NCBI GenBank assembly: GCA_946482635.1 | Contig: CAMLSG010000156.1 | Span: forward strand, 1 to 13,054 | DNA length: 13,054 nucleotides | Origin: an uncultured Duganella sp. | GTDB lineage: Bacteria; Pseudomonadota; Gammaproteobacteria; Burkholderiales; Burkholderiaceae | Direction: 5' to 3' | Part shown: piece after piece, positions 1 through 11,297 of the stretch | How positions within the stretch are numbered: position 1 is the stretch's first letter | Layout of the letters: each line of letters starts with the position of its first letter | Program-made: the position numbers and the translations under genes | Notes under the pieces: generated by a model | What the model was told of the DNA's origin: nothing | The model's database searches: none | Seen by the model: the letters and a program-made list of their open reading frames with translations, nothing else

Positions 1-108
1 AAAATCGAGTCCGGCGGCCTGGGCGCGCGCCCGGAATACACCCTCTGCGGTCGGGGAGCGACAAATGTTACCCATGCATACAAACAGGATGGCGGTTCTG
101 GTCTTCAT
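1..108 (-). CDS. Low-molecular-weight protein tyrosine phosphatase, N-terminal part
   Basis: Only the first 36 codons lie in the window; the rest continues past the left edge. The reverse strand gives MKTRTAILFVCMGNICRSP followed by TAEGVFR. This contains the P-loop CxGNxCRS of low-molecular-weight protein tyrosine phosphatases: nucleophilic Cys at residue 11, phosphate-binding Arg at 17 and the Ser-Pro that follows. The family dephosphorylates phosphotyrosine, or in some bacteria arsenate, in the cytoplasm. Such phosphatases often partner a tyrosine autokinase in exopolysaccharide export, but no kinase is visible here. The frame stays open upstream of the chosen ATG. I chose that ATG because the family normally begins a few residues before the ILFVC strand. 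The catalytic Asp near the C terminus is outside the window, so activity cannot be judged. The gene is divergent from smc. Confidence 0.9.
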   Translation of the reverse strand, partial: MKTRTAILFVCMGNICRSPTAEGVFRARAQAAGLDF

Positions 109-132
109 TTTATTCTTGCTATACAGGGAAAA

Positions 133-141
133 TGGTATGAT
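133..141 (+). promoter_or_regulatory. Possible extended -10 promoter for smc
   Basis: The 79-bp gap between the divergent phosphatase gene and smc is more AT-rich than its surroundings. It holds TGGTATGAT, a -10 box matching TATAAT at five of six positions and preceded by the TGn extension. No good -35 box sits 16-18 bp upstream, which fits an extended -10 promoter. It would give a leader of about 40 nt before the GTG of smc. A promoter for the leftward phosphatase gene must lie in the same gap, but I cannot place it with confidence. Confidence 0.4.
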
Positions 142-187
142 TAGCCACTTTTTTAACACGTCCCAGCGGGCGAAGTACAGATAAAAC

Positions 188-3100
188 GTGCGTCTATCTT
201 CCATTAAATTGTCGGGATTTAAGTCGTTCGTCGATCCCACCAATTTCCATGTGCCCGGCCAGCTGGTCGGCGTGGTTGGTCCAAACGGTTGCGGCAAGTC
301 CAATATTATCGACGCTGTGCGCTGGGTGCTGGGTGAATCGAAAGCCTCGGAGCTGCGCGGCGAGTCGATGCAGGACGTGATTTTCAACGGTTCCACCCAT
401 CGCAAGCCAGCCGGCCGCGCATCCGTGGAGCTGGTGTTCGACAACAACGAGGGCAAGGCGTCCGGCCAATGGGGCCAGTACGCAGAGATCGCGGTCAAGC
501 GCACGCTGACGCGCGACGGCACGTCCACCTACTACATCAACGGCCAGCCGGTGCGCCGGCGCGACATCACCGACATCTTCCTCGGCACCGGCCTGGGGCC
601 GCGCGCCTACGCGATCATTGGCCAGGGCATGATCTCGCGCATCATCGAGTCGCGCCCGGAAGAACTGCGCGTGTTCCTGGAAGAGGCGGCCGGTGTATCG
701 AAGTACAAGGAACGCCGCCGCGAAACGGAAAACCGCCTGCATGACACGCGGGAAAACCTGCTGCGCGTGGAAGACATCCTGCGCGAACTGAATAACAACC
801 TGGAAAAGCTGGAGGGCCAGGCTGCGGTGGCGACCAAGTTCCACCAGCTGCAGTCCGACCAGGAAGAAAAACAGAAGCTGCTTTGGCTGCTGCGCAAGAA
901 CGAGGCGCAGGCCGAGCAGGCGCGCTACTTCCGCGAGATGGAGCAGGCGCAGAATGACCTGGAAGAACAGACCGCGAAGCTGCGCAATGTGGAGTTGACG
1001 CTGGAGCAGATGCGCCAGGCGCACTTCGCCGTCGGCGACCGCCTGCACCAGGCGCAGGGCCACCTGTACCAGACCAATGCCGAAATCGGCAGCCTTGAGG
1101 CGCAGATCAAGTTCGTGATCGAGTCGCGCACCCGTTTGCAGCAGCAGCTTGCCACGCTGACCGCGCAGCGGGACCAATGGTCGCAGCAGGCGGAGGAATA
1201 CGGCGGCCAGGTCGCCGAAGCGGAAATCAACCTGGAGGAGCTGTCGGCGCGCGTGGAAGAGGCGCGCATGCTGGCCGAACAGAAGGGGGAATTGCTGCCG
1301 GTGCTGGAGCAGGAGTGGCGCGAGGCGCAGACCAGGAGCACCGAATCGCGCGCCCGCATCATGCAGGCGCAGCAGCAGCTGGAACTGGAATCGGCGCACC
1401 AGCGCAATGCTTCCAACATCCTGGCTGGCCTGGCGACGCGCAAGGAGCGTCTGCAGCAGGAGAAGGGCGGGCTGGCGATGCCGGATTCGTCGCACCTGTC
1501 AAACCTGAAGATGCAGCTGGAAGAAAAGCAGCAGTCGCTGGAAGAGCAGAACATGATGCTCGAGGAAGCGCTGGAGCAGCAGCCCAAGCTTGAAGAAGAG
1601 CGCCAGGCTGCGCAGGCGGCGGTGCAGTCCGAATCCGCCGCGACCCACCAGCTGGAAGCGCGCCTGAACGCGCTGCGCCAGCTTCAGGAGCGCGTCCAGA
1701 CCGAAGGCAAGATCACCCCATGGCTGCAAAAGCATGAACTGAACGAGCTGCCGCGCCTGTGGCAGAAGCTGGACATCGAGCAGGGTTGGGAAACCGCGCT
1801 GGAAGCAGTGCTGCGTGAACGTACCTCGGCGCTGCAGGTATCGAATATCGAGTGGGCCAAGCACTTCTTCAACGATGCGCCGCCGGCCAAGCTGGCGCTG
1901 TTTGCGCCTGCGGTTGCCGCCGCCGCGCCTGCCGCATCCGGCGACGCGAACCTGCGTCCGTTCCTCGACCTGCTGAAGCTGAACGACCCGGGCTTGCGCG
2001 GCGTGCTGCAGGACTGGCTGCACAACGTGTTCCTGGCCGACGACAACGCCAGCGCCTTTGCCGCGCGGGGCACGCTGCCGGCAGGCGGCTGCTTCGTCAC
2101 GAAGCAGGGCCACATCATTACCCAATCTTCCGTGCGCTTCTATGCGGCGGACGACGAGCAGGCCGGCATGCTGGGCCGCCAGCACGAGATCGACAACATC
2201 ACCAAGCAGCTGCGCGCGCAATCGATGCTGGCTGAAGAAGCCCGCAGCCGCGCGGTGCGCGCCGACGCGGCACTCGGCAATCACGGCCGCCTGATGACCG
2301 AGCTGCGCGCCAAGGTGCAAAGCCTGACCGCCAGCGTGCATACGCTGCAGCTGGAAGTGGTCAAGCTGTCCGAAATCGAAGCCCGCTTCAACCAGCGCAG
2401 CAACCAGATCGAGGCTGACCTGGCCGAAATCGCCGCGCAGGAAGAAGAACAGATGCAGGTCAAGCTCGAATCCGAAGAGAAGTTCGAGCAGCTCGACATG
2501 GAACTGGGCAACCTGCAGGGCGAGCACGAAGACGGCCAGACCGCCTTCATGCAGAAGGAGCAGCGCCTGGCCGATGCCCGCGAAGCCTTGCGCGAACTGG
2601 AACGCAAGGCGCAGGAAGCCGAATTTGCCGAGAAATCGGGCCGCAACCGTATCGATGAACTGCGCCGCAGCATCGCCACCGCCACCGCGCAAGTGGCGCA
2701 GGTGACCGAGAGCCTGCAGGCCGGCAAGCTGGAACTGGAAGGGCTGGAGGCGGGCACCGCCAATGAAGGCCTGCAGGACTTGCTGGACCGCCGCACGCAG
2801 CAGGAACGCGCGCTGGCGGACGCCCGCCATGAGCTGGACCAGATCACGCAGCAGCTGCGCCAGTTCGAAGACTCGCGCATGCAGTCCGAGCGCAGCCTGC
2901 AGCCGCAGCGCGACAAAATCACCGAAATGCAGTTGAAGGAACAGGCCGCGCGACTGAACCAGGAGCAGTTCGCGCAGCAACTGGCGGAAGTACAGGCCGA
3001 CGAAGCCGCGCTTGCCGAAAAACTGCACCCGGACATGAAGGCGTCCTACCTGCAGGGCGAGGTGACGCGCCTGACCAATGCCATCACCGCGCTGGGCGCG

Positions 3101-3714
3101 GTCAACCTGGCAGCGCTGGACGAACTGGCCACCGCGTCGGAGCGCAAGAACTTCCTCGACTCGCAGAACCGCGACCTGACCGAAGCGATCGCGACCCTGG
3201 AAGATGCGATCACCAAGATCGACAAGGAAACCCGCGACCTGCTGCAGGATACTTTCGACCGCGTGAACCAGAGTTTCTCCGAGCTGTTCCCGATCCTGTT
3301 CGGCGGCGGCCAGGCGAAACTGATCATGACCGGCGAGGAGATCCTCGATTCCGGCGTGCAGGTCATGGCGCAGCCGCCCGGCAAGAAGAACGCCACCATC
3401 CACCTGCTGTCCGGCGGCGAAAAAGCGCTGACCGCAACGGCCCTGGTGTTCTCGATGTTCCGTTTGAATCCGGCGCCATTCTGCCTCCTGGACGAGGTGG
3501 ACGCGCCACTGGACGATGCCAATACCGAGCGCTTCTGCCGCATGGTCAAGCGCATGTCAGACCAGACCCAATTCCTCTTCATCTCGCACAACAAGATTGC
3601 GATGGAGATGGCCAATCAACTGATCGGTGTGACGATGCAGGAACAAGGCGTGTCGCGCATCGTGGCGGTGGACATGGAATCCGCTGCATCATTTGCTACA
3701 GAGGCTCAAGCCGC

Positions 3715-3718
<4 letters not shown>
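188..3718 (+). CDS. smc: Chromosome segregation protein SMC (condensin ATPase)
   Basis: This is a full-length bacterial SMC of 1176 aa (family about 1150-1190). It forms the ATP-driven DNA-loop-extruding condensin core, normally with ScpA and ScpB, which are not in this window. The order is classical. The N-terminal ATPase half has Walker A GPNGCGKSN at residues 31-39 and the Q-loop IIGQGMIS around Q146. Two long Glu/Gln/Arg-rich coiled-coil arms flank a hinge at roughly 500-660. The C-terminal ATPase half has signature LLSGGEKALTA with LSGGEK at 1074-1079, and Walker B CLLDEVDAPLDD with D1102 and catalytic E1103. All ATPase residues are intact. The start is GTG; it is chosen because RLSSIKLSGFKSFVDP is the conserved SMC N terminus. 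The ribosome site upstream is weak. The hinge carries an Ala/Pro-rich stretch at about 573-583. The stop codon overlaps the zipA start by 4 bp. Confidence 0.97.
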
Positions 3719-7211
<3,493 letters not shown>

Positions 7212-7213
7212 GC

Positions 7214-7750
7214 ATGGCCGTGCGTGAAATCCTGAAAATGGGCGATCCGCGGCTGTTGCGCGTGGCCGAGCCGGTGCGCGAGTTCAACACGAAAGAGCTG
7301 CATGCGCTGATCGTCGACATGTTCGACACCATGCATGCGGCGAATGGCGCCGGCCTGGCCGCGCCGCAGATCGGGGTCAACCTGCAGCTGGTGATCTACG
7401 GCTTCAAATCCAACGCCCGCTATCCCGACGCGCCGCAGGTGCCGGAAACGGTGCTGATCAACCCCGTGCTGACGCCGATCGGGGACGAGATGGAAGAGGG
7501 CTTCGAGGGCTGCCTGTCGGTGCCGGGCTTGCGCGGCAGCGTGCCGCGCTATACGCGCCTGCATTACGAGGGCTACGACCAGTTCGGCGAACGCATTGTG
7601 CGCGACGCCGACGGATTCCACGCCCGTGTGGTGCAGCACGAGGTGGACCATTTGCTGGGGATCCTGTATCCAGCACGGATCCGCGACTTCTCCAAGTTCG
7701 GATTTACCTCGGTGTTGTTCCCGGACCTCGATCCCGGCGACGACGACTGA
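7214..7750 (+). CDS. def: Peptide deformylase
   Basis: Peptide deformylase removes the formyl group from the initiator methionine of nascent proteins at the ribosome, using a bound Fe2+ or similar metal. The 178-aa product has all three family motifs. Motif I is [10 protein letters not shown] at 45-54. Motif II is EGCLSVP with metal ligand C100. Motif III is QHEVDHLLG with metal ligands H142 and H146 and catalytic E143. Length is typical (about 165-180). The product starts [15 protein letters not shown], the usual N terminus, and a strong GGGAGG site lies 6 bp upstream. It follows ligA after only 2 bp, so it is likely the last gene of the smc-zipA-ligA-def transcript. No fmt partner is next to it, so this may be one of two deformylases in the genome; that is an inference from general betaproteobacterial gene content. 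Confidence 0.96.
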   Translation: MAVREILKMGDPRLLRVAEPVREFNTKELHALIVDMFDTMHAANGAGLAAPQIGVNLQLVIYGFKSNARYPDAPQVPETVLINPVLTPIGDEMEEGFEGCLSVPGLRGSVPRYTRLHYEGYDQFGERIVRDADGFHARVVQHEVDHLLGILYPARIRDFSKFGFTSVLFPDLDPGDDD

Positions 7751-7755
7751 TTTGT

Positions 7756-7784
7756 TTGGCGGCGCCGCGAATCTGGCGTAATAT
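7756..7784 (+). promoter_or_regulatory. Possible sigma-70 promoter before the OPT transporter
   Basis: The 76-bp gap between def and the transporter holds TTGGCG (7756-7761) and TAATAT (7779-7784) separated by 17 bp. Each matches the consensus at four of six positions. It would give a leader of about 35 nt. No hairpin followed by a T-run is visible in the gap, so read-through from def is also possible. Confidence 0.35.
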
Positions 7785-7826
7785 CCCGGCCACTTTGTAT
7801 CCTTATCAACACAACGGATTACCCAG

Positions 7827-9812
7827 ATGAGCAACCAGTCGCAGAATAACCCGCTCGAATTCAGTGCCCGCGGCATCGCCCTCGGCATCCTCATTACACT
7901 GGTCTTCACCGCCGCCCAGGTGTACCTGGGCCTGAAAGTCGGCCTGACTTTCGCCACTTCCATTCCTGCCGCCGTGATTTCCATGGCCCTGCTCAGCGCA
8001 TTCAAGGATGCGACGATCCAGGAAAACAATATCGTGCAGACCATCGCCTCGGCTGCGGGCACGCTGGCATCGGTGATCTTCGTATTGCCAGGCCTGCTGA
8101 TGATCGGCTGGTGGGCAAAGATTCCTTTCTGGCCGACCTTTGGCGCCTGCGCCATCGGCGGCGTGCTGGGCGTGATGTATACCATGCCGCTGCGCCGTGC
8201 ACTGGTGTCGCAGTCGGACCTGCCATATCCGGAAGGCGTAGCCGCGGCGGAAGTACTGAAGGTTGGCACCCAGTCGCGCGCCGGCGCCCAAGAGGGCAAG
8301 GCCGGCCTGTGGGCCGTGATCTGGGGTTCCGTGGCATCCGCCATCTTCGCTTTCCTCGGCGCGGCCAAGCTGGTTGCCGCTGAAGTGGCGCATTTCGTCA
8401 AATTCGGCAACGGCGCCACCGGCCTTGGCGCATCGAGCTCGCTGGCCCTGGTGGGCGCCGGCCACCTGATGGGTATCGCCGTCGGCATGGCCATGCTGGT
8501 CGGCCTGGTGATTGCATGGGGCATCCTGGTGCCGCTGCTGACCATGGCCAATCCGGCCGCGCCGGGCGTCTCGCTGGCAGACCACGCGCTGGGCATCTGG
8601 AGCAGCCAGGTGCGCATGATGGGCGCCGGCACCATTGGCGCCGCTGCGATCGTGACCCTGGCGACCCTGGCCAAGCCGGTCGTCGGCGGCCTGAAATCCG
8701 CGATGGAGTCGGCGCGCCGCGCCAAGGCGGGGGGCGGCGACGTGCCGCGCGAAGACAAGGACCTGCCGATCTTCATCGTTGGCCTGGTGACCCTGCTGTC
8801 GATGGTGCCGGCAGGCTGGCTGCTGTCGTCCTTCCTGTCGGGCGGCCCGCTGTCCTCGATCTCGACCCCGCTCATCGTGGTCGGCATTGGCTACATCCTG
8901 ATTGCCGGCATGCTGGCTGCTGCGGTGTGCGGCTACATGGCAGGCCTGATCGGTTCTTCCAATTCTCCGGTATCCGGCCTGGCCATCCTGTCCATCCTCG
9001 GCGCCGCCACTTCGGTGGGCTGGGTGGGCCGCGAAATCATGGGCCCGGACACGGCCCAGGCCCTGATCGCTTTCGCCCTGTTCGTCACCACCGTGGTGCT
9101 GGCAGTGGCCGTGATCGGTAACGACAACCTGCAGGACCTGAAGACCGGCCAACTGGTCGGCGCAACCCCATGGAAGCAGCAGGTTGCCCTGATCATCGGC
9201 GTGTTCGCCGGTTCCTGCGTGGTGCCGCCGGTGCTGGAACTGCTGAACCACGCGAACGGCTTTGCCGGAGCGCCCAATGCCAACGCCATTTCCGACCAGC
9301 CCCTGGCCGCACCGCAAGCAACCCTGATTTCCACGCTGGCCAAAGGCGTGATCGGCGGCGACCTGAAATGGGACCTGATCGGCTATGGCGCCCTGATCGG
9401 CCTGGCCCTGGTAGCACTCGACTTCATCCTGAAGAAATCCAGCAACCGTAAATACAGCTGCGCGCCGCTCGGCGTCGGCCTGGCAATCTACCTGCCGTCG
9501 GCTGTCACCTCGCCGGTGGTAGTGGGCGCGATCGCCGGCTACTTCTTCGAGAAGGCAATGCGCAACAAGAAGCATGGCGAAGCAGCTTCCCGCCTGGGCG
9601 TGCTGGTGATGTCCGGCTTCATTGTTGGCGAATCGCTGTTCAACGTCGCCCTGGCCGGCCTGATCGTGCTGACCAACAAGGGCGAACCGCTGGCAATTGC
9701 CAACAGCATGAGCGAGGCAACCACCATGCTGATCGCGCTGGCCGTTGCTGGCGCCGTGGTCGTAGGGCTGTACCGCTGGTCCGCGAAGTCGGCCAGCGCC
9801 ATCGAGGCTTGA
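7827..9812 (+). CDS. OPT-family oligopeptide/metal-chelate transporter
   Basis: The 661-aa product is almost entirely hydrophobic membrane segments; I estimate about 14-16 helices. Family-typical stretches are the first helix pair (AAQVYLGLKVGLTFATSIPA, about residues 30-49), the following QENNIVQTIASAAGTLASV, and the loop IGSSNSPVSGLAILSILGAA near 375. These identify the OPT (oligopeptide transporter) superfamily in the bacterial subgroup. Members act as proton-coupled inner-membrane importers of peptides or peptide-like metal chelates; the substrate of this one cannot be told from sequence. A cytoplasmic charged loop with ESARRAKAGGGDVPREDKD (about 294-312) divides the protein roughly in half, and a final short C-terminal tail ends SAKSASAIEA. 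The ATG at 7827 begins MSNQSQNNPLEFSARG and has only a weak GGAT upstream. An aldo/keto reductase follows after 22 bp and may be co-transcribed. Confidence 0.9.
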   Translation: MSNQSQNNPLEFSARGIALGILITLVFTAAQVYLGLKVGLTFATSIPAAVISMALLSAFKDATIQENNIVQTIASAAGTLASVIFVLPGLLMIGWWAKIPFWPTFGACAIGGVLGVMYTMPLRRALVSQSDLPYPEGVAAAEVLKVGTQSRAGAQEGKAGLWAVIWGSVASAIFAFLGAAKLVAAEVAHFVKFGNGATGLGASSSLALVGAGHLMGIAVGMAMLVGLVIAWGILVPLLTMANPAAPGVSLADHALGIWSSQVRMMGAGTIGAAAIVTLATLAKPVVGGLKSAMESARRAKAGGGDVPREDKDLPIFIVGLVTLLSMVPAGWLLSSFLSGGPLSSISTPLIVVGIGYILIAGMLAAAVCGYMAGLIGSSNSPVSGLAILSILGAATSVGWVGREIMGPDTAQALIAFALFVTTVVLAVAVIGNDNLQDLKTGQLVGATPWKQQVALIIGVFAGSCVVPPVLELLNHANGFAGAPNANAISDQPLAAPQATLISTLAKGVIGGDLKWDLIGYGALIGLALVALDFILKKSSNRKYSCAPLGVGLAIYLPSAVTSPVVVGAIAGYFFEKAMRNKKHGEAASRLGVLVMSGFIVGESLFNVALAGLIVLTNKGEPLAIANSMSEATTMLIALAVAGAVVVGLYRWSAKSASAIEA

Positions 9813-9824
9813 CGCAACACTTCC

Positions 9825-9830
9825 GGAGGT
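9825..9830 (+). promoter_or_regulatory. Ribosome binding site of the aldo/keto reductase
   Basis: GGAGGT, a near-perfect Shine-Dalgarno, lies four bases before the ATG at 9835. It supports that start even though the predicted N terminus is short for the family. Confidence 0.75.
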
Positions 9831-9834
9831 AGCC

Positions 9835-10656
9835 ATGACGCTGTCGAGGATCGGGCAGGGCACTTGGAATATGGGCGAGCGGGCAGCCGACAAGGCTGCC
9901 GAGGTGCGCGCCCTGCAACTGGGACTGGACCTCGGCATGACCGTCATCGACACGGCGGAAATGTATGCCGACGGCGGCGCCGAGAAAGTGGTCGGCGAAG
10001 CGATTGCCGGCCGCCGCAGCGAGGCTTACCTGGTCAGCAAGGTATTGCCGCAGAACGCTTCGCGCAAAGGCGTGGTGGCGGCCTGCGAGAAGAGCCTCAA
10101 ACGTATGAAGGTCGATCACATCGACCTGTACCTGCTGCACTGGCAAGGCAGCGTGCCTTTCGCCGAAACGCTGGAAGGGTTGATCGCCCTGAAGCAGGCA
10201 GGCAAGATCCATGAGTTCGGCGTCAGCAACTTCGACCTGGCGGACATGAAGAAGGCGACCGCCTTGGCCGGCGGCGAGGCCATTGAGGCGAACCAGGTGC
10301 TGTACAACCTGCGCCGTCGCGGCATCGAATGGGACCTGCTGCCCTGGTGCCAGGAGCGCGGCATCCTCCTGATGGCCTATTCGCCGCTCGAGTCCAACCG
10401 CAAGGAACAGGAACGCTTGCTGGCCGAACCGGCGCTGCAGGCGGTCGCGGTGCGCCACCAGGCCACGCCCGCACAGATTGCGCTGGCCTGGCTGCTGCGC
10501 CAGGAAGGCGTGATGCCGATCCCGAAAGCAAGCAGCGAGGCGCATGTGCGCGCCAACGCCGCAGCGATGACGCTCCGGCTGGACCAGGAAGACCTGGCCC
10601 TGCTGGACAAATCGTTCTCTCCGCCGACCCGCACCACCCCGCTCGACGTGCTCTAG
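9835..10656 (+). CDS. Aldo/keto reductase
   Basis: The 273-aa product is an NAD(P)H-dependent oxidoreductase of the aldo/keto reductase superfamily, a cytoplasmic TIM barrel that reduces aldehydes and ketones. The catalytic tetrad is present: D39 and Y44 in VIDTAEMYADGG, K69 in LVSKVLP, and H102 in DLYLLHWQG. Other family marks are GQGTWNMGE near the start, the barrel strand FGVSNFD (about residue 130) and the cofactor motif IPKASSEAHVRANAAA (about 225-240). The substrate is unknown. The protein begins only six residues before GQGTW, lacking the usual first beta-hairpin that closes the barrel bottom. The ribosome site GGAGGT directly upstream supports the start all the same. It lies 22 bp after the OPT transporter gene. 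Its TAG overlaps the stop codon of the convergent PEP-CTERM gene. Confidence 0.94.
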   Translation: MTLSRIGQGTWNMGERAADKAAEVRALQLGLDLGMTVIDTAEMYADGGAEKVVGEAIAGRRSEAYLVSKVLPQNASRKGVVAACEKSLKRMKVDHIDLYLLHWQGSVPFAETLEGLIALKQAGKIHEFGVSNFDLADMKKATALAGGEAIEANQVLYNLRRRGIEWDLLPWCQERGILLMAYSPLESNRKEQERLLAEPALQAVAVRHQATPAQIALAWLLRQEGVMPIPKASSEAHVRANAAAMTLRLDQEDLALLDKSFSPPTRTTPLDVL

Positions 10657-11297
10657 CGGCGCCTGCGGCGCACGCCGGCCATGCCCAGCAGGCCGGCAAC
10701 CGCCAGCAGCGCGCTTCCAGGTTCCGGCAGGTCGGCCCGCACCGCATCGATGGCCGGGCTGCTCCAGCCGCTGCTGCGGTTGGCGCCGGAAAAGGCGTAG
10801 TAGCGCACCTCGTCGAACCCCGTCGCATCGTACAGGCCAAGCAGGGCGCCGCCAGCCTGCGTGAAATTGCCGGCGCCGGTGCGCACATTGTCGTTCCATG
10901 TGCTCCAGTAGCCGTTCACGGTCAGGTAGCCGGAAGCTGCGGCAAAGGCGATGCTGCGGAAATCGCTGCCGTCTGCCCGCCTGATGCTGATGTAGGCATT
11001 GTTCCCCGATGTCGACATGTAATTCCCTGCAAACCAGGGACTGAGGTCCGATGGCTGGTCATAGCAGTTGATGCCTGCATAGCCGCACTGGTTGTTGTTG
11101 GCCGAACCGGTGAAATGGAACAGCAGGCCGTCCTCCACATAATCATTCGACAGCGCGAGATTTGCGCTGAAGGTAGCGGTGTGCAGCGAGGAGGGCGCCG
11201 CAGCCAAGGTGCGCATCACGGTAGCCGATGCCGCGCCGGGAAATGCGGCGGCAGCGGTCAGCGCTGCCGACAGGGTGAGTAGTCTTATCTTGTTCAT
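10653..11297 (-). CDS. PEP-CTERM sorting-domain surface protein
   Basis: This 214-aa secreted protein has an N-terminal signal peptide (MNKIRLLTLSAALTAAAAF, cleavage probably after the ASA near residue 25). It ends with a textbook PEP-CTERM tail: LPEPGSALLAVAGLLGMAG, with PEP at 191-193, one hydrophobic helix and then an Arg cluster to the end. Such tails are recognised by exosortase (EpsH/Xrt) in bacteria that make exopolysaccharide, and the protein is released to or held at the surface. The middle is Gly/Ser/Asn/Tyr-rich and looks like a beta-sandwich. It includes one cysteine pair (CGYAGINC, 71-78) that could form a disulfide. I do not recognise a catalytic motif; a binding or structural role is more likely. 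Its ATG overlaps the stop of the upstream lyase gene (ATGA), and no separate ribosome site is visible, so translation is probably coupled. An exosortase gene is not in the window. Confidence 0.88.
   Translation of the reverse strand: MNKIRLLTLSAALTAAAAFPGAASATVMRTLAAAPSSLHTATFSANLALSNDYVEDGLLFHFTGSANNNQCGYAGINCYDQPSDLSPWFAGNYMSTSGNNAYISIRRADGSDFRSIAFAAASGYLTVNGYWSTWNDNVRTGAGNFTQAGGALLGLYDATGFDEVRYYAFSGANRSSGWSSPAIDAVRADLPEPGSALLAVAGLLGMAGVRRRRR

Noticed and set aside
1499..3403. 634-codon minus-strand frame opposite smc
   Set aside because: It is a shadow of the coiled-coil coding region (Leu/Gln/Arg-rich) with no independent support.
7806..9953. Long open frame (715 codons) on the minus strand opposite the OPT transporter
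   Set aside because: The translation is low-complexity His/Gln/Asp/Arg-rich and mirrors transmembrane codons of the real gene. There is no ribosome site or family motif.
10659..10671. GCGCC-TGC-GGCGC hairpin as a terminator after the aldo/keto reductase
   Set aside because: The stem is only five base pairs, no T-run follows on either strand, and it encodes the Arg cluster of the PEP-CTERM tail.
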